From assembly GCA_937959275.1 (NCBI GenBank), contig CALGLU010000022.1, positions 1 to 64,000 on the forward strand: a stretch of 64,000 bases of DNA, read 5' to 3'. Below the pieces are notes generated by a model. It ran no database searches and was not told where the DNA came from. It saw nothing but the letters and a program-made list of their open reading frames with translations. Positions 46,820 through 56,325 of the stretch are shown one piece after another. This DNA is from an uncultured Saprospiraceae bacterium (GTDB taxonomy: Bacteria; Bacteroidota; Bacteroidia; Chitinophagales; Saprospiraceae). Position numbers and translations under genes: made by a program. Each line of letters starts with the position of its first letter. Position 1 is the first letter of the stretch.

Positions 46820-48223
46820 ATGTCTTCATCAAGGCAAACTTCAACTGCAAGTTTTGATTGGATAAGTTTCTCACTCTACATCAGTCTTGTTGTCATTGGC
46901 GTCTTAATGTTATATGCCACTGACTATAAGCAGGATTCTGATCTTTTGGACTTTACACCTTCTTTTCAGAGACAATTGATTTGGGTTGTCATTTCATTAG
47001 GGGCATTCGTTTTAATGTTGATAGTAGACTGGAAGGTCTGGTATACCTTTGCTTACCCCTTGTTTGGCTTAGCTATTTTTCTATTGCTTATCGTGCTTTT
47101 ATTTGGCACCGAGGTCAAAGGAGCGCGCGCTTGGATTAGTGTGTTTGGGTTTCGGTTCCAGCCATCTGAATTTGCGAAGCTTGGTACCTGTCTGGCCTTA
47201 TCAGCTTATCTAAGTTCAAGTCGTTTTTCTTTTTCAGAATCTAGATCTGTTCTGACTCTATTTGCCTTAGTTCTCTCACCAGTCTTGCTTATCTTGATGC
47301 AACCTGATGCCGGCTCTGCTATTGTGTTTGGCTCATTTTTCATTATGTTTTTTCGCTCAGGCTTAACGCCAGCAATTTATATTTTAGGCCTGTCATTTAT
47401 TTTAGTGTTTATATTCTCTCTGATCTATTCGCCTTATGTGGTCATGTTAGCGCTATTCATGGGAGGGCTAGTGTTTTGTATTTCTCAGTTAGACAATAAA
47501 CTGGTCTGGTCTCTTGCCGTAGCCATTATGAGTATTGCTGCAAGTGTTTTATTTTATCAGGGTTTTCAGTTGCCAGCCTTAGTTGGATTACTGTCTTTGA
47601 TGACAATATTTTTATTTTATTTGCTTCAAAAGGGGAAGGCAAAGTTTTCGACCATGTTGTTTAGCAGTGTGCTTGTATTGACACTTTTTTCTTTTGGGTC
47701 TAATTATGCCTTTCACGAATTTTTACAACCGCACCAAAAAGATAGAATTAATGTGTGGCTACAACCAGCGGAAACAGATCCTCACGGGTCGAGATATAAC
47801 CTTATTCAATCACAGGCAGCGATTGGGTCTGGTGGATTGCAAGGCAAAGGTTTTTTGAATGGGACCATGACCAAATTGAATTATGTGCCAGAGCAATCGA
47901 CTGATTTTATTTTTAGTACCATCGGCGAGGAGCAAGGCTTTATCGGTAGTATTGGCATTGTCGTACTATTTACAATCTTATTAATACGAATGACAATTAT
48001 CGCTGAGCGAAGCCGGCATAAATTTATTCTTCATTATGCTTATGGCTTTGCCGGCATTCTCTTCTTTCACTATTTTATAAATATTGGCATGACAATGGGG
48101 CTGATGCCAATTGTTGGCATTCCTCTTCCGTTTATAAGTAGGGGAGGATCATCATTGTTGATATTTTCAATAATGACAGGAATATTGCTTAAAATGGACA
48201 TGGATAGATTATCGAGATTATGA
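46820..48223 (+). CDS. rodA: RodA-type SEDS peptidoglycan polymerase
   Basis: The 467-residue integral membrane protein has about ten hydrophobic segments. SEDS-family positions are FQPSEFAKLGTCLALSAYLSS, LLILMQPDAGSAIVFG, the long loop HQKDRINVWLQPAETDP, LNYVPEQSTDFIFSTIGEEQGFIGS and PLPFISRGGSS. The PEQSTDFIF...EEQGF signature and the lack of an FtsW-type context favour RodA over FtsW. It polymerises lipid II for cell elongation with a class B PBP. Its stop overlaps the tgt start (ATGA). Confidence 0.88.
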   Translation: MSSSRQTSTASFDWISFSLYISLVVIGVLMLYATDYKQDSDLLDFTPSFQRQLIWVVISLGAFVLMLIVDWKVWYTFAYPLFGLAIFLLLIVLLFGTEVKGARAWISVFGFRFQPSEFAKLGTCLALSAYLSSSRFSFSESRSVLTLFALVLSPVLLILMQPDAGSAIVFGSFFIMFFRSGLTPAIYILGLSFILVFIFSLIYSPYVVMLALFMGGLVFCISQLDNKLVWSLAVAIMSIAASVLFYQGFQLPALVGLLSLMTIFLFYLLQKGKAKFSTMLFSSVLVLTLFSFGSNYAFHEFLQPHQKDRINVWLQPAETDPHGSRYNLIQSQAAIGSGGLQGKGFLNGTMTKLNYVPEQSTDFIFSTIGEEQGFIGSIGIVVLFTILLIRMTIIAERSRHKFILHYAYGFAGILFFHYFINIGMTMGLMPIVGIPLPFISRGGSSLLIFSIMTGILLKMDMDRLSRL

Positions 48224-49350
48224 AATTTGACCTTTTACATAAAGACCCTTCGAGTGATGCGCGGGCCGGACTCTTACATACAGATCACGGGCAGATTGAA
48301 ACGCCAATATTTATGCCTGTCGGGACATTGGGGACAGTCAAAGCTGTACACCAAAGCGAACTTTTGGATCCTATCCAAGCACAAATTATCCTTGGGAATA
48401 CATACCATCTTTATCTGCGACCTGGTACAGATATTATACAGCAAGCGGGCGGACTGCATAAATTTATCAATTGGGAGAAGCCACTGCTAACGGATAGTGG
48501 TGGTTATCAAGTTTACTCCTTGAGTACACAGCGAAAAATTAAAGAAGAAGGTGCAGAGTTCAAATCTCACATTGATGGATCCAAACATTTATTTACACCA
48601 GAGCGAACCGTCGATATACAGAGAAAGATTGGTGCAGATATTATCATGGCGTTTGATGAGTGTACACCTTACCCTTGCGACTACAACTATGCCAAGCGTT
48701 CCTTGGCTATGACACATCGCTGGTTAGAAAGAGGATTCACTGCCTTTGACAAGTCGCCTGCACTCTATGGCTATAAGCAGAGCTTCGCACCTATCGTCCA
48801 AGGGAGTACGTATAAAGATTTAAGAGTCGAGTCAGCAAAATACATCGCAGATAAAGATGCTGAAATCAATGCGATAGGCGGTCTATCTGTTGGAGAACCG
48901 GCTCCAGAAATGTACGAGATGTCTGGTATCGTCTGCGAACATTTACCTGTAGAAAAACCACGGTATCTGATGGGCGTAGGCACACCAGAAAACTTACTTG
49001 AAAATATAGCCCTCGGTATTGACATGTTCGACTGCGTACTACCAACGCGTAATGCCAGACATGGCATGCTGTACACAAAGCAGGGAGTGATCAATATTAA
49101 AAATGCCAAATGGAAAGCTGACTTTTCAGCAATTGATGAAGACATATCGTGTCCGACTAGTAATCATCACACAAAGGCCTATCTGAGACATTTGTTTATG
49201 ACTCGCGAAACCTTAGGCCCTCAAATTGCGACTCTTCAAAATCTTACATTCTTCTTATGGTTAGTCAAAGAAGCGAGACAAAAAATAATAACGGGAGAAT
49301 TTTACTCGTGGAAAAACCAAATCGTGAGTCAACTCGCCACCAGAATATGA
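48220..49350 (+). CDS. tgt: tRNA-guanine transglycosylase (Tgt)
   Basis: The enzyme exchanges guanine 34 of GUN-anticodon tRNAs for preQ1. The 376-residue protein has the general base/substrate motif LLTDSGGYQVYSL (about 88-100), QGSTYKDLR, GGLSVGEP, and the nucleophile Asp in FDCVLPTRNARHG (about 268-280). The zinc site of the E. coli-type enzyme (CDC-x2-C and a later His) is not intact: the aligned segment reads IDEDISCPTSNHHTKAYLRHL and the His position reads ATLQNL. It is the third gene of the SPOR-rodA-tgt operon, overlapping rodA by four bases. Confidence 0.95.
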   Translation: MKFDLLHKDPSSDARAGLLHTDHGQIETPIFMPVGTLGTVKAVHQSELLDPIQAQIILGNTYHLYLRPGTDIIQQAGGLHKFINWEKPLLTDSGGYQVYSLSTQRKIKEEGAEFKSHIDGSKHLFTPERTVDIQRKIGADIIMAFDECTPYPCDYNYAKRSLAMTHRWLERGFTAFDKSPALYGYKQSFAPIVQGSTYKDLRVESAKYIADKDAEINAIGGLSVGEPAPEMYEMSGIVCEHLPVEKPRYLMGVGTPENLLENIALGIDMFDCVLPTRNARHGMLYTKQGVINIKNAKWKADFSAIDEDISCPTSNHHTKAYLRHLFMTRETLGPQIATLQNLTFFLWLVKEARQKIITGEFYSWKNQIVSQLATRI

Positions 49351-49379
49351 TATTTTTCATTTAAACACGTTATGATATA

Positions 49380-50471
49380 GTGTTAAACATTTTAGATCGA
49401 TATATCCTTCGCAAGTATCTGAGTACGTTCTTCTTTTCCGCACTCTTGATATCAATGGTTGCAGTGGTAATTGATTTGGCAGAGAATGTGCATAAATTTT
49501 TAAAAGTCTCTCTTTCTTTTAGCGAAGTTCTATTTGGGTATTATCTCCCATTTATTCCTTGGGTAAATGGCCTATTATGGCCTTTGATAGCTTTAGTTTC
49601 AGTCATCTTTTTCACTTCTAGGATGGCTAGTGATTCAGAAATTATATCCATTTTAAATGCAGGTGTTAGTTATAACAGAATACTCAGACCCTATCTAATT
49701 GGTGCATCTTTAATAGCCGGACTACTATGGGTCGGTATTAATTTTCTTATTCCTAACAGTACACGAGCAAAAACTGATTTCGAACAATTACATAAATTGA
49801 AAGTTCGAAAACAAACTCACTCTAATGACACTCATTTTTTTATAAGTCCAGATTCCAAAATATTTGTACAGTACTACAAAAAAAGAGATACGAGTATTAC
49901 GACATTCAGACTTGAAACTTTTGATGAAAATGGGCAATTGATTAAACTCATCAAAGCCGATCGCGTAGAATTTAAAGAACCTCCTCATACCTGGTCATTG
50001 AAAGACTATAGTGTTAGAACATTAAATAGTAATAATGAATCCTTGCTAGTCGCAGATGGAGAGACACTGGATACTTCCCTTAATTTTAAACCAGAAGACT
50101 TTGTCCTTAATACAAAGCAGATGGAAATCATGACAACAAAAGATCTGCGACAATATATCCGAAGGGAGGAAGAGCGAGGCATCGATAATACCAAAAAGTA
50201 TTATATCGAACTACAACGTCGAACAGCAGATCCATTCACCATTATCATCTTGACTTTGATCGGTGTTGCGATAGCTTCAAGAAAAGTTCGTGGTGGCACA
50301 GGGATGCATTTAGCGAGCGGTGTTGTGGTAGGCTCTGCGTTTGTTTTACTCTCCAAGTTCACAGTGACCTTTGCGCACAATCTGTCTTTATCACCTTCTT
50401 TAGGGGTCTGGATACCAAATATTGTGTTTCTAACCATCGCGATTTACTATATTATCAAAGCACAGAAATAA
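49380..50471 (+). CDS. LptF/LptG-family lipopolysaccharide export permease
   Basis: The 363-residue YjgP/YjgQ-type protein has N-terminal transmembrane helices (about 14-36, 54-85, 100-125), a periplasmic beta-jellyroll (about 130-265) and C-terminal helices (about 275-360). LNILDRYILRKYLSTFFFSALLI is the family's N-terminus (given as its course). It forms the transmembrane part of the LptB2FG transporter moving LPS toward the outer membrane. It begins with GTG 49380; no in-frame ATG is near. It lies 29 bases after tgt, as commonly in Bacteroidota, and probably shares its transcript. Confidence 0.88.
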   Translation: MLNILDRYILRKYLSTFFFSALLISMVAVVIDLAENVHKFLKVSLSFSEVLFGYYLPFIPWVNGLLWPLIALVSVIFFTSRMASDSEIISILNAGVSYNRILRPYLIGASLIAGLLWVGINFLIPNSTRAKTDFEQLHKLKVRKQTHSNDTHFFISPDSKIFVQYYKKRDTSITTFRLETFDENGQLIKLIKADRVEFKEPPHTWSLKDYSVRTLNSNNESLLVADGETLDTSLNFKPEDFVLNTKQMEIMTTKDLRQYIRREEERGIDNTKKYYIELQRRTADPFTIIILTLIGVAIASRKVRGGTGMHLASGVVVGSAFVLLSKFTVTFAHNLSLSPSLGVWIPNIVFLTIAIYYIIKAQK

Positions 50472-50594
50472 ACTTTCAATAAGTTTTGAAACTTAACATT
50501 TGTTAAGTTGTATTGTATTTTATTGACTGTCAGGGTATTATGTTCAATTGATTCCCTTTGGTTCACTCAATCAGCTAAATTGTTTATGCACATG

Positions 50595-50625
50595 TTGCGT
50601 TTTGTTTAATTAAAGTGTAACTTTG
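50595..50625 (+). promoter_or_regulatory. promoter of the ECF sigma factor gene
   Basis: TTG (50595-50597) and TAACTTTG (50618-50625) are 20 bases apart and fit the Bacteroidota -33/-7 pattern. The -7 box covers the TTG at 50623, which argues that the gene starts at ATG 50647. Confidence 0.6.
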
Positions 50626-50646
50626 GGTCAACAAAAAACCCCTATT

Positions 50647-51186
50647 ATGTCAACTGTAGATTTCGATCAAAACTTCATTAATCTTGAGTCATCGCTTCGA
50701 TCATTTGCTTATAATTTGACAAAGAACGAAGAAGATGCTCACGACCTATATCAAGAGACAGCCTTAAGAGCCGTATCTAATCGTGAAAAATTCAATCCTG
50801 GTACCAACTTCAAAGCTTGGTTGTTTACCATCATGAAAAATATTTTCATTAACAATTACAGAAAAAAGGTCAAAAAGAATACAATTATTGACTCTACAGA
50901 AAACATGTATTTCCTAAATTCAGGAAGTGTTGTTATTTCTAATGATGCTGGTGCAAATATGTTGATGAATGAATTAAATGGTATGATTAACTCCCTAGAG
51001 GATAGTATTAGAATACCATTCATGAAACATTTTGAGGGATTTAAGTACCAAGAAATTGCTGATGAATTAGTGTTGCCATTAGGTACAGTTAAGAGTAGAA
51101 TTTTCTTCGCTCGAAAAGCGCTCAAAGCAAAAATCATAGCTCACTATGGTGATTATAATTTAGTCAGAGCTAAACTAACAGCATAA
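50647..51186 (+). CDS. ECF-type RNA polymerase sigma factor
   Basis: The 179-residue group 4 sigma factor has region 2 at about residues 15-75 (DAHDLYQETALRAV, FKAWLFTIMKNIFINNYRK) and region 4 at about 115-170 (PFMKHFEGFKYQEIA, LPLGTVKSRIFFARKAL, a helix-turn-helix). No anti-sigma factor gene is adjacent, which is common for this broadly conserved Bacteroidota sigma factor. It has its own promoter (50595-50625) and is separated from mutY by 49 bases. Confidence 0.9.
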   Translation: MSTVDFDQNFINLESSLRSFAYNLTKNEEDAHDLYQETALRAVSNREKFNPGTNFKAWLFTIMKNIFINNYRKKVKKNTIIDSTENMYFLNSGSVVISNDAGANMLMNELNGMINSLEDSIRIPFMKHFEGFKYQEIADELVLPLGTVKSRIFFARKALKAKIIAHYGDYNLVRAKLTA

Positions 51187-51235
51187 TATAGTTAGTCGAT
51201 TAAGAATAATTAGTTAGTAGTATGAATCGGAAGCA

Positions 51236-52360
51236 ATGTATATTGTTTCCGATTTTTCATTTAGACGTGATTTAAGCATATTGAAGACGCCAAATTTTTC
51301 CAAACAGTTACTGAAGTGGTACAGCAAGAATGCTAGATCACATCCTTGGAAAAAAATCAAAAATCCATACTTCATTTGGTTGTCAGAAATTATCCTCCAA
51401 CAGACTCGCGTTGAAGCAGGCACACCTTATTATTTAAAATTTATCGAGACCTATCCAACAATTCAACAACTAGCAAAAGCGAGTCAGGATGAGGTATACA
51501 GCCTTTGGAAAGGACTTGGCTATTATAGTAGAGCTCGAAACCTTCATCATACAGCTAAAACAATCGTCGATAAACATAATGGTCAGTTCCCAGAGAATTA
51601 TGAGGCTATTTTAGCTTTAAAAGGAATTGGCCCTTACACTGCTGCAGCCATCGCAAGCTTTGCTTTTGATTTGCCGTACCCCGTTATGGATGGTAATGTT
51701 AAGCGTGTCATTGCTCGTTATTACGGCTATACAAAAGACGTCATGGCGGCGGCTAATAAAAAAGAGTTGCAGCTCTTATTGGACCAGTCATTTAACAAGA
51801 AGCAACCAGCCTTGTTTAATCAAGCGATTATGGATTTTGGTGCAACCGTTTGTAAGCCAAAATCCCCTAATTGTCAAGCTTGTCCATTCTCCAAAACGTG
51901 TCTTGCTTTTCAGCAAAATGAAGTAAAAAGTATTCCCTTAAGAATATCTAAAATCAAGCGGCGCGATCGTTATTTCCACTATCTAGTCATTAAAGATGAT
52001 AAGCACATCTTATTTAAAAAAAGACAAGACAAGGATATTTGGCAGCACCTCTATGATTTTCCCTCGATTGAACATGATGAAAACAAGCAACTTTCACTCA
52101 AGGTCTTGAAAGGCTTTGTCAAAGAATACACCCATGTAAGTGCGAAAAAAGCAGACATTCTAGTGAAAGGGCCTAAGTCTCAAATCTTGTCACATCAGCG
52201 GATCATTGCCCGCTTTTATACCATATACCAATCTGATTTAAAATCCATTGCGAAAGAGAATGATTTAGATTTGGTACAACTGAAAAATAGTAGCAGTTTT
52301 GCAGTCCCCAAAATTATTGATTGGTATTTGAAGGATAATTCGATATCTTTATTTAGTTAA
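51236..52360 (+). CDS. mutY: A/G-specific adenine glycosylase MutY
   Basis: MutY removes adenine mispaired with 8-oxoguanine. The 374-residue protein has WLSEIILQQTRV with catalytic Glu51, the helix-hairpin-helix LKGIGPYTAAAIASFAF, catalytic Asp in MDGNVKRVIARYYG, and the iron-sulfur loop C-x6-C-x2-C-x5-C (CKPKSPNCQACPFSKTC). A C-terminal NUDIX-like domain recognises 8-oxoG (about 235-365). The first 20 residues are an extension relative to E. coli MutY. It begins the mutY-ssb-gldE-gldD cluster conserved in Bacteroidota. Confidence 0.95.
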   Translation: MYIVSDFSFRRDLSILKTPNFSKQLLKWYSKNARSHPWKKIKNPYFIWLSEIILQQTRVEAGTPYYLKFIETYPTIQQLAKASQDEVYSLWKGLGYYSRARNLHHTAKTIVDKHNGQFPENYEAILALKGIGPYTAAAIASFAFDLPYPVMDGNVKRVIARYYGYTKDVMAAANKKELQLLLDQSFNKKQPALFNQAIMDFGATVCKPKSPNCQACPFSKTCLAFQQNEVKSIPLRISKIKRRDRYFHYLVIKDDKHILFKKRQDKDIWQHLYDFPSIEHDENKQLSLKVLKGFVKEYTHVSAKKADILVKGPKSQILSHQRIIARFYTIYQSDLKSIAKENDLDLVQLKNSSSFAVPKIIDWYLKDNSISLFS

Positions 52361-52369
52361 TCTAAAAGG

Positions 52370-52861
52370 ATGTATAATAAAGTCATATTAATAGGGAATC
52401 TCGGTGCAGATCCTGATGTAAGAACACTAGACAGCGGCACGAAAGTCGCAAAATTCTCTCTTGCTACAAATGAGAACTACCAGGACACCGCTGGTGAATG
52501 GCAAAAGAAGACAGAATGGCATAATGTTATTGCTTGGCGCTACATGGCAGAGAAGGCAGAGCGTGATTTCAAAAAAGGCATGATGGTCTTCATCGAAGGT
52601 AAAGTCACCTATCGTAAGTGGCAAGACCAAGAAGGAAAAGATCGCTATTCAACGGACATCGTCGCTAGCACTGTGAAAATGTTAGAAAAACGCGAAGGTG
52701 GTGGATCGGGTTATGCGAATAGCTTCCCTACGGCGGAAGACGCAGCACCTTATGTCAACAGTGGCCCTACGACACCAGCAGCAAGTCCACCAACACCAGT
52801 AGCAAATCCGGCACCGTCAAATACGCCTGCACCTGACGCTGAAGATGACCTACCATTTTAA
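52370..52861 (+). CDS. ssb: single-stranded DNA-binding protein
   Basis: The 163-residue SSB has an OB-fold at residues 1-110 (NKVILIGNLGADPDVRTLDSG, then TEWHNVIAWRYMAEKAERDFKKG and VFIEGKVTYRKWQDQEGKDRYST as their courses). A Pro/Ala/Asn-rich linker follows, and the acidic tip DAEDDLPF recruits partner proteins. It lies nine bases after mutY and 44 before gldE. Confidence 0.96.
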   Translation: MYNKVILIGNLGADPDVRTLDSGTKVAKFSLATNENYQDTAGEWQKKTEWHNVIAWRYMAEKAERDFKKGMMVFIEGKVTYRKWQDQEGKDRYSTDIVASTVKMLEKREGGGSGYANSFPTAEDAAPYVNSGPTTPAASPPTPVANPAPSNTPAPDAEDDLPF

Positions 52862-52905
52862 AATGGGATCATCTTCAAGACATGGTATAACTAAACTTTC
52901 CGCTA

Positions 52906-54291
52906 TTGGATCCTGAGCCCCCGATACCCCATTATAGTATTTCGGCCATCATCTTATTAAGTTCGGTATTTTGGAATGTCTCCATTGCCTTATGCTTTTT
53001 GATTATTTTAATCATTTGCTCAGCGCTCATTTCTGGCTCTGAGGTTGCTTACTTTTCTATAAGTCCAACTGATCTAAAAGAACTAAAAGAAGACGAGACC
53101 AAAGTTTCAAATCGAATTATCGAATTATACAATCGTCCAAAAGAATTATTGGCTACCATTCTCATTTTTAATAACCTAGTCAACATTGCGATTGTCATCG
53201 TTTCATTTTTCATTTTCGATAAATTACTTTCTGAAGATCTATTAGCCGGATGGTCATCCATCATAAATGAGTTCTTAGGGACTCAGTTAACTTGGCTACC
53301 AACAGCAATTGAGTTCTTATGCACCACCTTTGTAGCGACATTCATACTCGTATTATTCGGGGAGGTGACACCTAAGATTTATGCGAATGTCAATAATATA
53401 AGATTTGCTCAATTCATGTCTGCGCCTTTGGGTTTTCTAACCGTATTCACTAGGCCGCTGAGTAGACCGCTAGTTAAAATGACGACTTATATCGAAACGA
53501 AGGTAGATCAGTATCAAGGAACCACAGACATAGAAGAGATAGATAGAGCGATTGAGCTCGCCATGAACGCTGAAGGTAATGCAGATGACAATGTTGACAT
53601 TTTAAAAGGTATCATCAAGTTTGGAGATGTAACTGTCAAGCAGATTATGAAATCACGCGTCGATGTTATGGCTCTGGAAATTTCTACTCCTTTCAATGAT
53701 TTGATGGAGGCCGTCAAAGCCTCAGGTTATTCCAGAATTCCCATTTTTATAGATGATTTTGACTCCATCGCTGGCTTATTATATGTTAAAGATTTACTTG
53801 GTTATTTAGGAGAAAAAGAATCCTTTGATTGGCAAAAACTTATCAAAGAAAATGTACTCTATATCCCTGAATCAAAAAAGATAAATGAGTTGCTCAAAGA
53901 ATTTCAAAAACAGAGAATTCATATGGCCATCGTTGTAGATGAATATGGAGGCAGTTCTGGTATAGTCACCTTAGAAGATGTGTTAGAAGAAGTGATTGGT
54001 GACATTAAAGATGAGTTTGATCAAGAGGAATTTGAATACATAAAACTGGATGACCACAATTATATCTTCGAAGGCAAAACGATGATTAATGATGTCTGTA
54101 GAGTAATAGGGACGCCTGTTGAATCGTTCGATGAGGTAAAGGGAGATGCAGATTCACTTGCCGGCATCCTGTTGGAGCTATATGGCAAAATTCCGAAAGA
54201 AGGGCAAATCATATCTCTTGAAAATTATACATTCAGAATACTGGATGCCACTGAAAGACGGATTGAAAGAATTAAAATGACTATTGCTTAA
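52906..54291 (+). CDS. gldE: gliding motility-associated CNNM/CorC-like protein GldE
   Basis: The 461-residue protein has a DUF21 (CNNM) membrane domain with three to four helices (about 20-200), a CBS pair (about 225-345; VDVMALEIS, YSRIPIF, IVVDEYGGSSGIVTLEDVLEEVIGDIKDEFD) and a CorC/HlyC C-terminal domain (about 370-455). GldE is linked to gliding and to GldD in Bacteroidota. The start is TTG 52906 (giving MDPEPP, similar to other GldE N-termini); an in-frame stop lies shortly upstream and no ATG precedes the first helix. The stop shares a base with the gldD start (TAATG). Confidence 0.9.
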   Translation: MDPEPPIPHYSISAIILLSSVFWNVSIALCFLIILIICSALISGSEVAYFSISPTDLKELKEDETKVSNRIIELYNRPKELLATILIFNNLVNIAIVIVSFFIFDKLLSEDLLAGWSSIINEFLGTQLTWLPTAIEFLCTTFVATFILVLFGEVTPKIYANVNNIRFAQFMSAPLGFLTVFTRPLSRPLVKMTTYIETKVDQYQGTTDIEEIDRAIELAMNAEGNADDNVDILKGIIKFGDVTVKQIMKSRVDVMALEISTPFNDLMEAVKASGYSRIPIFIDDFDSIAGLLYVKDLLGYLGEKESFDWQKLIKENVLYIPESKKINELLKEFQKQRIHMAIVVDEYGGSSGIVTLEDVLEEVIGDIKDEFDQEEFEYIKLDDHNYIFEGKTMINDVCRVIGTPVESFDEVKGDADSLAGILLELYGKIPKEGQIISLENYTFRILDATERRIERIKMTIA

Positions 54292-54875
54292 TGCGCTTAC
54301 TTTTAGGACTTTTATTGAGTATTGCTTTTATAGCTTGTCAGAATTCATCTGCACCATTACCTAAACCACATCAGTATCCACGGGTAGATTTTCCAGCACG
54401 CGAATATATTTTATTTTCAGATTCAGAATGCAGCCTCACTTTTGATTTTCCAACTTATGCAGTGATCGAAGCAAAAACAAGCTACTTCGGCGAGGCCCCT
54501 TTGCACCCTTGCTGGTTTGATGTCTATTACAAAGAATTTAATGGTCGTCTTCATTGCAGTTATTTTGAACTCACTAGTCGAGAGGTGTTAGATGATCTCA
54601 TTGGCGATGCCTTTGATTTAGTGAGTAAGCATCACTCCAAAGCCTCCTTTGCCAGAGAAAGTGTGATTGACAATAATGATGTAGACGGATTACTTTTTGA
54701 CATCCAAGGACCAGTTGCTAGCCCCTTATTATTTTATGTGACAGACAGCACCCAGCACTTTTTTATGGGCTCCTTATATTTTAATAATAAGGTCAACCCA
54801 GACTCCATGCAGATTATTCATGACTTTGTTAGGGATGATGTGTTGCATTTGATTGAGACTTTTGAGTGGCGGTAA
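54291..54875 (+). CDS. gldD: gliding motility lipoprotein GldD
   Basis: The 194-residue lipoprotein has a lipobox IACQNS (Cys about 16). The family course YPRVDFPAREYILF, CSLTFDFPTYAVIE, CWFDVYYKEFNGRLHCSYF and DGLLFDIQGPVASPLLFYVTDS is clear. GldD is required for gliding and T9SS-dependent functions in Flavobacterium. It is coupled to gldE by the TAATG overlap. Confidence 0.93.
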   Translation: MRLLLGLLLSIAFIACQNSSAPLPKPHQYPRVDFPAREYILFSDSECSLTFDFPTYAVIEAKTSYFGEAPLHPCWFDVYYKEFNGRLHCSYFELTSREVLDDLIGDAFDLVSKHHSKASFARESVIDNNDVDGLLFDIQGPVASPLLFYVTDSTQHFFMGSLYFNNKVNPDSMQIIHDFVRDDVLHLIETFEWR

Positions 54876-54934
54876 GTGGGTATTCTGTTATTTCCAGAGC
54901 TCACTGAAATTTAAATACAACTAAGCAAAAATAG

Positions 54935-54965
54935 ATTGGGCTCACTTTTAGTTAGCAAGCCCAAT
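54935..54965. terminator. candidate bidirectional terminator between gldD and the M23 gene
   Basis: ATTGGGCT (54935-54942) pairs with AGCCCAAT (54958-54965) across a 15-base loop and is followed by TTAATTTT. It lies between two convergent genes. Confidence 0.55.
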
Positions 54966-54981
54966 TTAATTTTCTCAATGC

Positions 54982-55983
54982 TTAATTGCAATAGCGACCA
55001 AAATGATCAATAGAATTGCAATACGATGTTAAGGTCATATTAACGTCATTTTCATTATTAACACGGAGTATAGATCTTGGGTTTACATAGCAGAAATTAG
55101 CTAATGGACAATCATAATAGGCGTCCTCATTTCCTATAAATTGTTCGTGTTGTACGCCAAAGTAATATTCGAAATGAAGATGTGGCATATTTGGTGCACC
55201 ATTCTCACCAAGTTGACCTATAATCTGCCCCTTATTGACAGTCCTCCCTACTTTTACACTAGATCTGATAGAGCTTAAATGCCTATAGCGCGTCGAATAT
55301 CTACCTCCATTGTGTTCTATCGTCACTGACCCAGCATTGCCCAAATCTGACTCTACTACTTTACCGGCAGCAACAGCTCTGACGTTGTCTCCAAGTACTT
55401 CACCTCCACCTAAACTATGACCTATATCCATACCAGAGTGACAATCTTGACCACTCGATAAACTTCGCCATCCACACAAGCTGGTTATTTGATTTGCAGT
55501 TAACACTGGTTGATTCCAATTGTGATATAAATGTATGGTGATTGCTGATTTATATTGCCATTGTCCGTTTACAAGATGCCAGACCAAAACACTAGCTTTG
55601 CCAAGATTAAAATCAAAATACTCAGGATCAAAAGGTGTTAAATAAAACATGCCTTGTGTGCCCTCACTACCCCAGTAGTTATTCCACGCAGTTTTGCCAT
55701 TTTGCAGCATTAAAATGGCATACCTTGAAGTGGTTGAATTCCTGTTGGCCTTAATAATATAATTTCCGTCTCTATCAAGTTTTTGGCCGTTATATGGATA
55801 GACAAAGTAGCCAGATTTTTTAGTCCCTTCTTCGATCAAATCTGAAATGTTTTCTGGAATCTCAGGGACAGTTTTATCGCTTTCTAACGTACTCAGCGTA
55901 TCCTCTTTTTGACAGGACGTAAAAAAGAAGATTAAGGAAAAAAGAGATAACACTAAAATAATTTGATTGGTAAAATATTTCAT
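54982..55983 (-). CDS. M23-family metallopeptidase lipoprotein
   Basis: The 333-residue protein has a lipobox FTSCQK (Cys about 24). The LytM-type peptidase M23 domain lies at about residues 165-300: HSGMD with His and Asp zinc ligands, YRHLSS, then NMPHLHFEYYFG with the HxH motif. Such enzymes cut peptide bridges of peptidoglycan. All metal ligands are present. The N-terminal part (about 45-160, with YSAILML-like strands) is a beta-domain I do not recognise. It converges on gldD. Confidence 0.88.
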   Translation of the reverse strand: MKYFTNQIILVLSLFSLIFFFTSCQKEDTLSTLESDKTVPEIPENISDLIEEGTKKSGYFVYPYNGQKLDRDGNYIIKANRNSTTSRYAILMLQNGKTAWNNYWGSEGTQGMFYLTPFDPEYFDFNLGKASVLVWHLVNGQWQYKSAITIHLYHNWNQPVLTANQITSLCGWRSLSSGQDCHSGMDIGHSLGGGEVLGDNVRAVAAGKVVESDLGNAGSVTIEHNGGRYSTRYRHLSSIRSSVKVGRTVNKGQIIGQLGENGAPNMPHLHFEYYFGVQHEQFIGNEDAYYDCPLANFCYVNPRSILRVNNENDVNMTLTSYCNSIDHFGRYCN

Positions 55984-56325
55984 AATACTTTTTATTAATT
56001 ACTAATTAGTGACACTTATTCAGTAGTCTATCTATTTAGAAATCAAAAAGGTAAACAGGTATTCGAAAATCTTTATTGAAAGTTGGGTAGAGTTGTGTGT
56101 CAAAGTAAGTTGATTGTCGTTATCTTTAGGGGACTCGGAATGACACGGACTTTTTAAAACACTACACTTCCAGTTGTACCGTCATCTTGAAGTCGATTTA
56201 GGATCTCATACTAGATACTGAGGTACATTGCTATTTGTCATCAGTATAATTTTATAGCCCGCAGGATTTTAGGGGATCAGGATGACTGTGTTTTAGTCTC
56301 CACTTTACACACACTTATCTTTATA
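55984..56325 (+). other. intergenic region, 342 bases, degenerate repeat
   Basis: No gene is seen. The stretch near 56179-56250 (CGTCATCTTGAAGTCGATTT, then AGGATCTCATACTAGAT) resembles a degenerate copy of the GTCATCCTGAACTTGTTTCA-type repeat common between Bacteroidota genes. Confidence 0.45.
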
